Below, one piece after another: positions 28,504 through 37,770 of a stretch of 64,000 bases of DNA. This DNA comes from Hyphomicrobium sp. (GTDB lineage: Bacteria; Pseudomonadota; Alphaproteobacteria; Rhizobiales; Hyphomicrobiaceae): positions 186,001-250,000 of the forward strand of contig NZ_JAIETU010000005.1 of assembly GCF_019744875.1 (NCBI RefSeq). The letters run 5' to 3'. Under the pieces are notes generated by a model. It was not told the origin of the DNA. It worked only from the letters and a program-made list of their open reading frames with translations, and searched no databases. Both the position numbers and the translations under genes were made by a program. The first letter of the stretch is position 1. Each line of letters begins with the position of its first letter.

Positions 28504-29382
28504 TCACATGAAATCGAGCAGCGCCTTCAAGGTACCGTCGGGCGCTTCCTCGGGGAGAAAGTGCCCGCAGTCGAGGGCATGGCCTTCGACGGTTGACCGC
28601 GACGCGGCGCGCCAGAGCCCCAGCACGTCGAATTGCTTGCCGACGATCCCGCGTCCGCCCCACAACGCCAGGAGCGGCATGGCGAGCGTGTCGCCCGCCG
28701 CCCGGCTCGCCGCATCGTGCTCGAGGTCGATCGTGGCGGCGGCCCGGTAGTCCTCGCACGCGGCATGAACCGCGGCCGGATCGAACCAGCTTTCCACGTA
28801 GTGCCGGATCGTCGCCTCGTCGAACGCGCCCTCCGTCTTGCACCACGAGGCGAGCGTGTGGCGCATGTAGTGATGTGTGTCGTTGACGATCAGGCGCTCG
28901 GGCATGTCCGCCGGCTGGATCAGGAAGAACCAGTGGTAGTAGGCCGTCGCGAACGCCTTGTCGGTGGCGGCATACATGTCTGCGGTCGGCGCGATGTCGA
29001 GCACCGCCAGCCGCTCGACGGCCGCCGGATAATCGAGCGCGAGGCGATGCGCAACGCGCCCGCCCCGGTCATGACCCACGAGCCGAAACCTGTCGAAACC
29101 GAAGAACCGCATCACGGCCACCTGATCGGCCGCCATCGCCCGCTTGGAATAGGCGGCATGGCACAATCCCCCGGGGGGCTTGCTCGATCTTCCGTAGCCG
29201 CGCAAATCGGCCGCGACGACGGTGAAGCGTTCCGCGAGGCGCGGGGCGATCTTGCGCCAGCACAGGCTCGTTTGCGGATAGCCGTGCAGCAACAGCAGCG
29301 GCGGCCCGGATCCGCCCGTCCAGGCTGCGATCTCAATGCCGTTGCTCACCGCAACGGCGTGTGATGTAAAGCCTTCGAACAT
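28504..29382 (-). CDS. alpha/beta hydrolase, fluoroacetate dehalogenase-like
   Basis: A 292-residue enzyme. It retains the fluoroacetate dehalogenase pattern known from Rhodopseudomonas RPA1163: nucleophile Asp105 in GHDRGGRV, carboxylate-binding Arg106 and Arg109, second Asp129 in VLDIAPT, halide-pocket His150 and Trp151 in AYYHWFFLIQP, Trp180, Tyr212 in CEDYRA, and catalytic His274 in DCGHFLPEE. Such enzymes hydrolyse haloacetates by a covalent Asp ester. ATG 29382 has GGAGG upstream. Divergent from the FAH-family gene. An epoxide hydrolase role is the main alternative but fits the pocket residues less well. Confidence 0.8.
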   Translation of the reverse strand: MFEGFTSHAVAVSNGIEIAAWTGGSGPPLLLLHGYPQTSLCWRKIAPRLAERFTVVAADLRGYGRSSKPPGGLCHAAYSKRAMAADQVAVMRFFGFDRFRLVGHDRGGRVAHRLALDYPAAVERLAVLDIAPTADMYAATDKAFATAYYHWFFLIQPADMPERLIVNDTHHYMRHTLASWCKTEGAFDEATIRHYVESWFDPAAVHAACEDYRAAATIDLEHDAASRAAGDTLAMPLLALWGGRGIVGKQFDVLGLWRAASRSTVEGHALDCGHFLPEEAPDGTLKALLDFM

Positions 29383-29434
29383 TTGGCGGTCCTCCGCCCG
29401 ACTTTAGGCAATACGAGAATTCGAGGGAAGTTAC

Positions 29435-30283
29435 ATGAAGCTCGTGAGATTCGGACAGAAGGGTGCGGAGAAGCCGGGCCTGGTCGATAAGGACGGCAAG
29501 ATCCGCGATCTGTCGGAGCACGTGGCCGACATCACCGGCGAAACGCTGGCGCCCGCCATGCTGGCGCGCCTCAAGGCGCTCGATCCGGCGGTGCTGCCGC
29601 TCGCGCCCGAGGGCGTGCGCATCGGCCAGCCCGTCGCGCGGCCGTGGAACTTCATCGCCATCGGCTTGAACTATGCCGACCACGCCAAGGAAGCCGGCCT
29701 CGAAATTCCCTCCGAGCCGATCATCTTCAACAAGCTCGGCAACACGGTCTCCGGCCCGTTCGACGACGTGATGTATCCGAAGAACTCGGACCGCATGGAC
29801 TGGGAGCTGGAGCTGGCCTTCGTCATCGGCAAGCGCGCGCGCTATGTCGAGGAGAAGGACGCGATGGACTACGTTGCGGGCTTCACCATCTGCAACGACG
29901 TGTCGGAGCGGCGCTTTCAGATGAAGCGCAACGGCCAGTGGTTCAAGGGCAAGGCCGCCGAGACGTTCGGGCCTCTCGGCCCCTGGCTGGTGACGCCGGA
30001 CGAGATCCCCGATCCCGCGAACCTCAAGTTGTCGCTCAAGGTCAACGGCGAGGTGAAGCAGCAGGGCTCCACCGCGACGATGATTTTCTCGATTCCCTAT
30101 CTCGTCGCCTACGTCACGCAGTTCTGCGTGCTGGAGCCCGGCGACATCGTCACCACCGGCACGCCTCCCGGCGTCGGCTCGGTGATGAAGCCGCCGCAGT
30201 ACCTGAAGGCCGGCGACGTGATGGAGCTCGAGATCGAAGGCCTCGGCCTCCAGCGCCAGACCGTGGTGCCGTTCGCGGAGTGA
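29435..30283 (+). CDS. fumarylacetoacetate hydrolase family protein
   Basis: A 282-residue FAH-family enzyme. Conserved stretches: FIAIGLNYADHAKEAG, KLGNTVSGPFDDV, the metal-binding acidic set in DWELELAFVIGK and FTICNDVSERRFQ, and TTGTPPGVGSVMKPP. Members cleave C-C bonds in acylpyruvates, act as decarboxylases or as ureidoglycolate lyases; the exact substrate cannot be told. It is divergent from the dehalogenase-like gene by 52 nt, so the two probably share a control region. Confidence 0.88.
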   Translation: MKLVRFGQKGAEKPGLVDKDGKIRDLSEHVADITGETLAPAMLARLKALDPAVLPLAPEGVRIGQPVARPWNFIAIGLNYADHAKEAGLEIPSEPIIFNKLGNTVSGPFDDVMYPKNSDRMDWELELAFVIGKRARYVEEKDAMDYVAGFTICNDVSERRFQMKRNGQWFKGKAAETFGPLGPWLVTPDEIPDPANLKLSLKVNGEVKQQGSTATMIFSIPYLVAYVTQFCVLEPGDIVTTGTPPGVGSVMKPPQYLKAGDVMELEIEGLGLQRQTVVPFAE

Positions 30284-31043
30284 GGGGCCTTCGAGGCAGG
30301 GCTCGACAGAAATCGGGATGCCGTCGACAACTCTGACAGCTCGACGCTCCGTGGAACCGTTTCCCAGAACGAGGCATTGTCAACTGCACGCCGGGTGTCA
30401 ACCGGGCATAAGGGAGATGGTGGACGCAGCTTATTTTCCCGGTTTCTCGCTGCGGCAGCAACGCATTGGTACGCGTTTCGCCCGACCTCTTCCCGGCGTC
30501 GCTCCCCGACAAAGCGCAGACACCACACGTTTGTCCTAGAGCGGCGCGCGCGCAAGGCACGGCTCGATAGCCGCGAGGACTCGGTCTCGCGTGCATGTCA
30601 CATATGGTCTCAAAGAGCGGTGGTGCTGAGGTCTCGATCCCCTTCCGGGGAGCGGAGCGGTAGGCCGTGGGAACGAGCGGGATGCGGCCTGGCCGCTCCG
30701 CTGCTGCTCACGCCATCGCGAATTGATGTCCGAACGCGTGGACCCCGCTATGACGCAACCTCACCGGCGCGAAGCCGCATGCCCGAACATCCACCGTGCA
30801 CACGTTCGCTTTCACGGTCCATCCAACCGAGAAATCCGCTCCGCACCTTTCCAGCCTAGCTGATGGTACCAGTTTGAGGGAGGCGCAGCTCCCACTCACC
30901 AAACGCCCAGCTCACGCCGGTCCCCGGATGAGCGGGATGCGGTGAGCGTATGCGTAGAATGGGGAGACGGGGATAAGGTTTTGCGGATGTCGGGTGAAGG
31001 CCAGAAGCGGCATGCAGTTCCGCCTGCATACGATAGCGATCTC
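30284..31043. other. 760-nt intergenic stretch, no gene recognised
   Basis: This stretch has only short unsupported reading frames on either strand, with no ribosome sites or family motifs. Base composition is more mixed than in neighbouring genes. No tRNA, integrase remnant or clear direct repeat that would mark an insertion was seen. It borders the lower-G+C P-loop NTPase gene and may be decayed sequence of a transferred segment. Confidence 0.5.
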
Positions 31044-32744
31044 TCAGTCCTGATTCGGCTCCGGAGCGACCTGGATGCCATACTTTTGCACGCGCATCGC
31101 GTTCAGCGGTGACTTCCCTGCGATGCGCTGAAGCGCCTCCCGCGCCTTATTGGGTATCGTCTTCATGGCAGGCGTGGCATTACCGATGCGGCTGAATTGC
31201 AGTGCTGCCGATACGGCAGCTCGCAGCCGCTGGCCTGTGTTTTCCATAAAGATGCGCTCATACTCATCGACAGACAGGCCCGCCAGGAGGTCGAGGTCAA
31301 GATCATTCCAACTATCGTTCCGAGCGATATTGACCAGCACATCGATTGGGTTGACGACTGCCACCGCAAATGACGCATGCTTGTCAGCAAATGCCTGAAC
31401 CATGTCGGCGTCGGTGAAGTTGCGAAAGAGCCGATGCTGATCCAGATCCCAGAAGTCTCGCCCTTCTGTGCGCTCCGCGGTATAGAGGGCGAGCAACTCG
31501 CGTGCGCGATCTGCCTGCCCAATACCCTTCAGCACTTCGATTGTTCCGTGCAAATTACTTGGCGATATGGTAGCGAAATTGGCCTTGAACGAGTCATACA
31601 GTGACTGTCCGACCTCATCGGCATTGTCGCCAAAACTTTCGTGATATGGGTTCCACGCTTCGCTGAAGGCGCCATCCTGGTCTTGCCGCAGGCGTTCACG
31701 ATGCACCTTTTCGGCTTCCGTCTTGACCCGCTCGGGATCGAAGTATCCGACTTCGATTGCGTCCAGGATGACCGCATCGAAATCGTCGATCACGCCGAAC
31801 CCGTAGTGTTCCAACAGCGCGTTCCATGATGCTTGCTCCTGGGAAGGCTCGTCGCGGCCACCGAGCCCTGCATAGTCACCACCCTTCTTGGATTTGAGGA
31901 AATCAAGTGGGGGTGCCACTTCTGGCTGGTATTTGCTCCAGGCGAACAGGCAAAGCGCTTGCAAAGCTTGCTGGGTCACGCCCTCATGCAAGCCGACCAA
32001 CAGCGGCTCCAGCTGCCGTGCGTGGCGCTCGATCTTCTTGATTACACGAATGTTGGCGATGCCAAGCCGCGTGCAATTCTCTGCTAGCTGATCATTCGTT
32101 GGGCCAGGCGTCGTTAGCGCGATCGCCACAGACTCGCCAGCGGAGGGGGAGAACGCGAGCTTGACATCTATCGCTTTTTCGAGATTGCCGGTGAATTCAG
32201 TGCGTCCATCATCGTCAAGCTCGTCCTCATTGAGCAGCAGCGCCACCTTGCAGCCCCGTTGTTCTTTCAGGAAACTGATTAGCCCTAGAACATCCTTGAC
32301 AGCCAAGCCCGATCCACGTCGCTCCAGATCGTCGATGCATACGATCTGGTCACGGACGGTCGAAAAGAACAACGCGCCGCCGCTCTTGACGAGTTTACCG
32401 ATCAACGGCAGCTCGCTCGCCATTGGCGTCGATTTGCGCAACGACCCAAAGAGCCAGTTGCCTACTTCCTTCGCCAGCCCCGCCCTAGTTGAATCGTCCT
32501 TCAACAGGAAATCTGAATTTTCAAAGATCGTAAGCTTCAGATCGTTCAAACTATTGATGCCGAACAACGACACGTAGGCATAACGCTTGAGTCCGACCTC
32601 GTTGGCATTCGTAGCCTGCTTAAGAATAGTCTGCCACGTGTAGGTCTTTCCGACGCCCCAATGGCCGCTGAAGCACAGGGTCTCCGCATCTTCAGTCAAA
32701 AGGAACCGTTTGATTTCGGCCTGCGCACGTCCTGTGGGCGTCAC
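31044..32744 (-). CDS. KAP-like P-loop NTPase, candidate defence ATPase
   Basis: A 566-residue protein starting at GTG 32744 with AAGGA 6 nt upstream. Walker A is GHWGVGKT (residues 27-34); YVSLFGINSLNDLK follows, typical of KAP/STAND-like NTPases; Walker B is IVCIDDLERR (Asp138, Asp139), then VLGLISFLKEQRGCKVALLLNEDEL. The C-terminal ~350 residues are helical with no recognised domain. No transmembrane segment is evident. G+C is visibly lower (about mid-50s by eye) than in the flanks and codon choice differs, suggesting transfer. KAP-type NTPases occur in anti-phage and membrane-associated systems; no partner gene is adjacent. Function not established. Confidence 0.75.
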   Translation of the reverse strand: MTPTGRAQAEIKRFLLTEDAETLCFSGHWGVGKTYTWQTILKQATNANEVGLKRYAYVSLFGINSLNDLKLTIFENSDFLLKDDSTRAGLAKEVGNWLFGSLRKSTPMASELPLIGKLVKSGGALFFSTVRDQIVCIDDLERRGSGLAVKDVLGLISFLKEQRGCKVALLLNEDELDDDGRTEFTGNLEKAIDVKLAFSPSAGESVAIALTTPGPTNDQLAENCTRLGIANIRVIKKIERHARQLEPLLVGLHEGVTQQALQALCLFAWSKYQPEVAPPLDFLKSKKGGDYAGLGGRDEPSQEQASWNALLEHYGFGVIDDFDAVILDAIEVGYFDPERVKTEAEKVHRERLRQDQDGAFSEAWNPYHESFGDNADEVGQSLYDSFKANFATISPSNLHGTIEVLKGIGQADRARELLALYTAERTEGRDFWDLDQHRLFRNFTDADMVQAFADKHASFAVAVVNPIDVLVNIARNDSWNDLDLDLLAGLSVDEYERIFMENTGQRLRAAVSAALQFSRIGNATPAMKTIPNKAREALQRIAGKSPLNAMRVQKYGIQVAPEPNQD

Positions 32745-32860
32745 GGCATATCCTTCCTTAACAAGGTTCGCACGCCTCGATAGGCCGGCAGCGAAGTCCG
32801 CTACGGGTCAAAAGCAGCCGTCGCTGCACGCGCCAGCATCGTCCCGAGCCGCTCCTCCCC

Positions 32861-34414
32861 CTACCTGCTCAACCCCTTCGCCTTTAGCTCGGCGAGGTAT
32901 TCGCCCCACTTCTTGTCCTTCTGCAGCGACAGCATGTGGAGATAGCTCCACGTGAACAGTCCCGTGTCGTGCCCGTCGTCGAACACGATGCGCACGGCGT
33001 AATTGCCGACGCCGCGCAGCTCGCGGATCTTGACGTTCTTCTTGCCGCCGACCGTCACGCGCTGCTCTTTCGAATGCCCCTGAACTTCGGCCGACGGGCT
33101 GAGCACGCGCAGGAACTCGGCCGATAGCTCGTGATTGTCCTTGGTCGCGAAGCCGACGCGCAGTGCTTCGCCATCATGCATCACTTCGAGCTCGGGCGGC
33201 TTCATGCCGCGTCCGGCTGCACGCTCCAGTTCACCCCAGGCCTTGGCGGCGATTTCGCGGAAAACCTGCGCGGGGGCGCTGTCCGGTGCGGTCGCGGTAA
33301 TCGGGCGGCCGGAGTCGGATGTTTCACGCACGTCCATCGTCAGCGGCACCTCGCCGAGGAACGGCACGCCGACCTTCTCGGCCTCCGCCTTCGCGCCGCC
33401 GTGCCCGAAGATGTCGTAACGCGCGCCGGTATCGGGCGCGATGAAGTAGCTCATGTTCTCGACGATGCCGAGAATGGGCACGCTGACCTTCTTGAACATG
33501 GCCAGGCCCTTGCGCGCGTCGATGAGCGCGAGATCCTGCGGCGTCGAAACGATGACGACGCCCGCCAGCGGAACTTGCTGCGCAATGGTGAGCTGCACGT
33601 CGCCGGTGCCGGGCGGCATGTCGATCACGAGCACGTCGAGATCGCCCCACAGTACCTCGCGCAGCATCTGGTTCAGCGCGCCCACCACCATCGGCCCGCG
33701 CCAGACGATGGGCGTGCCTTCCTCGACCATGTAGCCCATGGACATCGACTTGAGGCCGTAGGCTTCCATCGGCACGAGCTTCTTGCCGTCCGCCTGTGTC
33801 GGCTTGCCCGTGATGCCGAGCAGGCGCGGCTGCGACGGCCCGTAGATGTCGGCGTCCATGATGCCGGCCTTGAGGCCGATGGCCTGGAAGCCGAGCGCGA
33901 GATTGACGGCGACCGTCGACTTGCCGACACCGCCCTTGCCGGAGGCGACGGCCACGATGTGCTTGACGCCCGGAACGCCGGCCGTCTGCTTGACGCCGGA
34001 AGCGGGCGCGGGGGGGGCTGCCTTTTGCGCTGCGGGACGCGCGCCGTCTCCGGTCACGCCTTGCGCGCGCGCGGCCGTGACGCGCGGATGCTCGCGTGCG
34101 GCTCCCGTAGGGGGAGTCGACGACGCGGTCGGCCGAGCGGGCGCCTGCGGGCGGCGCTGTCCGGGAGCCGCTTCCGCCGTCAGCACGGCGACCACGCCCG
34201 TAACGCCCTCGATCTCGCGCACGACCTTTTCGGCGGCGCCACGCAGCGGCTCCAGCTCCTCGGCGCGCGACGCCGGCACGGTAATCGAGAAATAGACGCG
34301 TCCGTCCTTGATCAGGACATCCGAGACGAGTCCGAGATCGACGATATTGCCGTCGAGATCCGGACCCTTGACGCGGCGCAGCCGCTCGATGACCTGCGCC
34401 TTCAAATCGGACAT
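32861..34414 (-). CDS. mrp: Mrp/ApbC iron-sulfur carrier ATPase with C-terminal DUF971 domain
   Basis: A 517-residue protein. In order: an N-terminal DUF59 (MIP18-like) domain, about residues 1-80; a Pro/Ala-rich linker; the Mrp/NBP35 ATPase (about 145-390) with the deviant Walker A GKGGVGKST and DMPPGTGDVQL; and a C-terminal DUF971 domain (about 410-500, NVKIRELRGVGNYAVRI). It is expected to carry Fe-S clusters to apo-proteins. The usual CxxC cluster ligands after ENMSYF are absent (IAPDTG instead), as I recall for alphaproteobacterial members. The DUF971 fusion makes it longer than the usual ~370 residues. Confidence 0.9.
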   Translation of the reverse strand: MSDLKAQVIERLRRVKGPDLDGNIVDLGLVSDVLIKDGRVYFSITVPASRAEELEPLRGAAEKVVREIEGVTGVVAVLTAEAAPGQRRPQAPARPTASSTPPTGAAREHPRVTAARAQGVTGDGARPAAQKAAPPAPASGVKQTAGVPGVKHIVAVASGKGGVGKSTVAVNLALGFQAIGLKAGIMDADIYGPSQPRLLGITGKPTQADGKKLVPMEAYGLKSMSMGYMVEEGTPIVWRGPMVVGALNQMLREVLWGDLDVLVIDMPPGTGDVQLTIAQQVPLAGVVIVSTPQDLALIDARKGLAMFKKVSVPILGIVENMSYFIAPDTGARYDIFGHGGAKAEAEKVGVPFLGEVPLTMDVRETSDSGRPITATAPDSAPAQVFREIAAKAWGELERAAGRGMKPPELEVMHDGEALRVGFATKDNHELSAEFLRVLSPSAEVQGHSKEQRVTVGGKKNVKIRELRGVGNYAVRIVFDDGHDTGLFTWSYLHMLSLQKDKKWGEYLAELKAKGLSR

Positions 34415-34709
34415 GGACGTGCTCCTGGGTCATGAGATCGCAATCGGCCGCGCCCTTGGGGGCGGTGCAAAAGGCCGGGCGGGCTGGACCTACTGCCCTA
34501 CGTCAACGGCGGGAAACGTGCAACGGTGGTCGTGGGGAACGCCAAACGTGGGTCTCGTGGAAGGACGCGTCCGGAGTTCTCCCCGGCCGTTCCTTCAGAT
34601 ATAGGAAAGCGTCCGGATATAGAAAGGCTGCCAGCGCCGGGCCGCACACCCTTGACCGGGGGCTCGGAAGCTGGACAACAAGCCGCGGGGGCACGATGGG
34701 GAGGACGAT

Positions 34710-35321
34710 GTGAAGGAGCTGCTCGCCGTGAGCCGCCTGATCGATCGCGCGTCCGGAGCGCTGGGGCGCTCGGTCGCGTGGCTCATCGTCGTCGCGGCCG
34801 TCATCAGCGCCACCAACGCCGTGGTGCGCAAGATCTTCGATTGGAGCGCCAATTCGCTCCTGGAGGTTCAGTGGTGGCTGTTCGCCGCCGTCTTCCTGCT
34901 GGCCGCGCCGTGGACGCTGTCCGTCAACGAGCACATTCGCATCGACGTGGTGAACAGCCGCCTGTCGCAACGCGCACGCAACATCATCGAGCTGATCGGC
35001 CACGCCCTCTTCCTTCTGCCGACCGCCGCCATGATCGTCTACACGTCGTCGATCTTCTTCGCGAACTCCTACGCCCAGAACGAGCAATCGCCGAACGCGG
35101 GCGGCCTGCCGCAGTGGCCTGTCAAAATCCTGATCCCGATCGCGTTCGCATGGCTGTTCGCTCAAGGGATCTCCGAGCTGATCAAGCGCATCGCCATCAT
35201 GCGCGGCGACATGGCCGAGCCGATCGTCCACGGCACCTACCACGAGGCGGCAATCGAGGCAGGCTCGGATGAGCCCGATGCGGGAGGCGGCTCATCGGCG
35301 CCACACGCCGGCCGGACATGA
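34710..35321 (+). CDS. dctQ: TRAP transporter small permease (DctQ)
   Basis: A 203-residue membrane protein with four transmembrane helices and the DctQ motif LLEVQWWLFAAVFLLAAPWTL, followed by NEHIRIDVV. It starts at GTG 34710 with GGGGAGG about 6 nt upstream. The small permease stabilises the large DctM channel subunit in Na+-driven carboxylate-type transporters. dctM follows after 68 nt. No substrate-binding DctP gene is in the neighbourhood, so the substrate cannot be predicted. Confidence 0.9.
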   Translation: MKELLAVSRLIDRASGALGRSVAWLIVVAAVISATNAVVRKIFDWSANSLLEVQWWLFAAVFLLAAPWTLSVNEHIRIDVVNSRLSQRARNIIELIGHALFLLPTAAMIVYTSSIFFANSYAQNEQSPNAGGLPQWPVKILIPIAFAWLFAQGISELIKRIAIMRGDMAEPIVHGTYHEAAIEAGSDEPDAGGGSSAPHAGRT

Positions 35322-35389
35322 TCGCCCGCAGGGCCCAGCCGGACTGAGACGACGAGAAACCAGATGAGCAACAGGAAATCGACAGCCGC

Positions 35390-37312
35390 ATGACCGCCTT
35401 CCTTGCGCAAAATCTGGCGCCGATCATGTTCCTGGCGCTCGTGGGCTTCCTTTTGCTCGGCTATCCCGTCGCCTTTTCGCTCGGCGCGGTCGGGCTGGTT
35501 TTCTTCGTCGCGGGCGTGGAACTGGCCCCCTATTCGGACGGCGCCATCACGCTCTCCTGGCATCTCCTGCAGTCGATGCCGGGCCGCATCTTCGATGTCA
35601 TGCGCAACGATACGCTGCTGGCGATCCCCTTCTTTACGTTCATGGGGCTGGTTCTCGAACGCTCCGGCATGGCCGAAGATCTGCTGGAAACCATCGGCCA
35701 GCTCTTTGGCACCGTGCGTGGCGGGTTGGCCTATGCAGTGATCTTCGTCGGCGCGCTGCTGGCTGCCACCACCGGCGTCGTGGCCGCCAGCGTCATCTCG
35801 ATGGGCCTGATCTCGCTGCCGATCATGCTGCGCTATGGCTACGACCGCCGCCTGGCCTCGGGCGTCATCGCGGCCTCGGGCACGCTGGCGCAGATCATTC
35901 CGCCGTCGCTCGTTCTCATCGTCCTGGCCGACCAGCTCGGCCGCTCGGTCGACGACATGTACAAGGCCGCGATCATGCCGGGCCTGATGCTCGCCGGCTT
36001 CTACGCGGTCTATGTGTTTGTGGCGTCGCTGATCAAGCCGGGCTCCGCGCCGGGCCTTCCGCTTGAGGCCGTCGGACACCGCGAGCCCGACGGCTCGCGC
36101 GGGCTGCTCTCGCTCCTCGTGCTAGCGGTGATGTCGACCGGCTTCGCCACCTGGATGATGGACGGCAGCCGCTACCAGGGCATCGACCGGGCGATCCTTG
36201 CCATGGCCTGGGGCATCTCGTTCGCGCTCGCGGCGGCTCTCGCAAACCGCGCGTTGAGCCTGCTGTCGGGGCGGGGCCTGCTGTCGGTCATGGCCGAGCG
36301 CGTGACGTTCGTGATGGTGCCGCCGCTGCTGCTTATTTTCCTCGTGCTCGGCACGATCCTCGTCGGCATCGCAACGCCGACCGAGGGCGGCGCGATGGGC
36401 GCGGTCGGCGCTCTGCTGCTGGCCGCCGGAAAGCGCTACAGCGACGGCGACCGCCGCCGGTTCAACTTGGAAATCGTGCGCCAGGCCGCCGAGGCGACGG
36501 CCAAGCTCTCGGCGTTCGTCATGTTCATCCTGATCGGCGCCCGTATTTTTTCGCTCACGTTCTATGGCGTCAACGGACACATCTGGGTCGAGCACCTGCT
36601 GACGTCGCTTCCCGGCGGCATGTACGGCTTCCTCATCGCCGTCATGATCCTGATCTTCCTGCTCGCCTTTTTCCTCGATTTCTTCGAGCTGTGCTTCATT
36701 CTCGTGCCGCTGTTGAAGCCAGCGGCCGAAGCCATCTTCCGGAATTCCCCGGAGGCGATCGCCATTGCCAAGGGCTTCGGAATGGCGGTGATCAGCACCA
36801 CCGACGCTGCCGGCGTGGTCAGCGAGCACGTGGCCGACGTCACGCCCTTCATCATATGGTTCGGCGTCCTGCTGGCGGTGAACATGCAGACGAGCTTCAT
36901 GCACCCGCCGTTCGGGTTCGCGCTGTTCTACCTAAGGAGCGTCGCGCCGCGCGAGGCCTACCGCGACAAGGTGACGGGGCGCATGATGCCGCCCGTCAAG
37001 ACCAGCGAGATCTACTGGGGCGCCATTCCGTTCCTCGTCATTCAGCTCGTGATGGTGGCCATCCTGATGGCCGCGCCGTCGCTGGTGATGAGAAAGCCCG
37101 ATGCGCCGCACGCCGCCGCGCCGATTGCCGCATCGCAGCGGTCCGCGGGGCCGGCCCTGGAGAGTGGGCGATTCTCGCTTCCTGCCTCCCCACCATGGAT
37201 CGAAGGCGCACGCGAGGCGCCGGGCGTCAACGATGGCGCACCGACGCTGGACATGCGCGAGCTGCCGAGCTTCACCGCGCCGGAACGCGAGATGCCGCGC
37301 AATACGCGATAA
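35390..37312 (+). CDS. dctM: TRAP transporter large permease (DctM), extended form
   Basis: A 640-residue membrane protein, longer than the usual ~430-residue DctM. It has DctM motifs (IPFFTFMGLVLERSGMA; GTLAQIIPPSLVLIVLADQ; ATPTEGGAMGAVGAL) but an extra hydrophobic insert around residues 215-310, between the two halves, and a roughly 70-residue Pro/Ala-rich cytoplasmic tail. Probably the ion-coupled permease for an organic acid. Paired with DctQ upstream; the binding protein must lie elsewhere or be absent. Confidence 0.9.
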   Translation: MTAFLAQNLAPIMFLALVGFLLLGYPVAFSLGAVGLVFFVAGVELAPYSDGAITLSWHLLQSMPGRIFDVMRNDTLLAIPFFTFMGLVLERSGMAEDLLETIGQLFGTVRGGLAYAVIFVGALLAATTGVVAASVISMGLISLPIMLRYGYDRRLASGVIAASGTLAQIIPPSLVLIVLADQLGRSVDDMYKAAIMPGLMLAGFYAVYVFVASLIKPGSAPGLPLEAVGHREPDGSRGLLSLLVLAVMSTGFATWMMDGSRYQGIDRAILAMAWGISFALAAALANRALSLLSGRGLLSVMAERVTFVMVPPLLLIFLVLGTILVGIATPTEGGAMGAVGALLLAAGKRYSDGDRRRFNLEIVRQAAEATAKLSAFVMFILIGARIFSLTFYGVNGHIWVEHLLTSLPGGMYGFLIAVMILIFLLAFFLDFFELCFILVPLLKPAAEAIFRNSPEAIAIAKGFGMAVISTTDAAGVVSEHVADVTPFIIWFGVLLAVNMQTSFMHPPFGFALFYLRSVAPREAYRDKVTGRMMPPVKTSEIYWGAIPFLVIQLVMVAILMAAPSLVMRKPDAPHAAAPIAASQRSAGPALESGRFSLPASPPWIEGAREAPGVNDGAPTLDMRELPSFTAPEREMPRNTR

Positions 37313-37770
37313 GACTGTGAAGAAAAACGCTAAGCCCGGCCCGCTCGTGCATTCAAGGTCTTGCAGCTGAAAATTGCGGCGCCGTTTGCGGTCGGACGCG
37401 AACGACATTTGCCGCAACAGGCGCGCGCGATGTTCCGCCATGCTTCCGCGGCAATTGCAATCGTTCCACGCCAACGGTCTCGCGCGCCGAGCGCAAAGAA
37501 GCGTCACGCGCAAGGGAAATGCGCGTCGCTTGGAGTGTTGCGCACTGTGCGTTGTGTACGCTGAGGCATGGGGCAGTGGCGCAACAGTAGTCGAATCTGT
37601 GGGACGCGTCACAATTTCAGACTGGTGATGAGGTTCAGTCTGTTGCTAAGTGGAGAGCATGAGATCGAGAGTGGCGCGAAGCGCGCCGGAGCATCTGAGC
37701 ATCGCTCGGTCCATCGCAACCAACATCGCGTCGCGTTCGCAAAAATCAGCGCCGGTTCCGAAAGTCATCA
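37313..37770. other. 458-nt intergenic stretch
   Basis: It lies between dctM and the YgjP-like gene. No reading frame with a ribosome site, RNA motif or confident promoter was seen. It is less G+C-rich towards its 3' end, where the promoter of the next gene probably lies. Confidence 0.4.

Noticed and set aside
30284-31043. possible att site or tRNA marking a genomic island beside the NTPase gene
   Set aside because: No tRNA, integrase, or matching direct repeats flanking 30.3-32.8 kb could be seen by eye.
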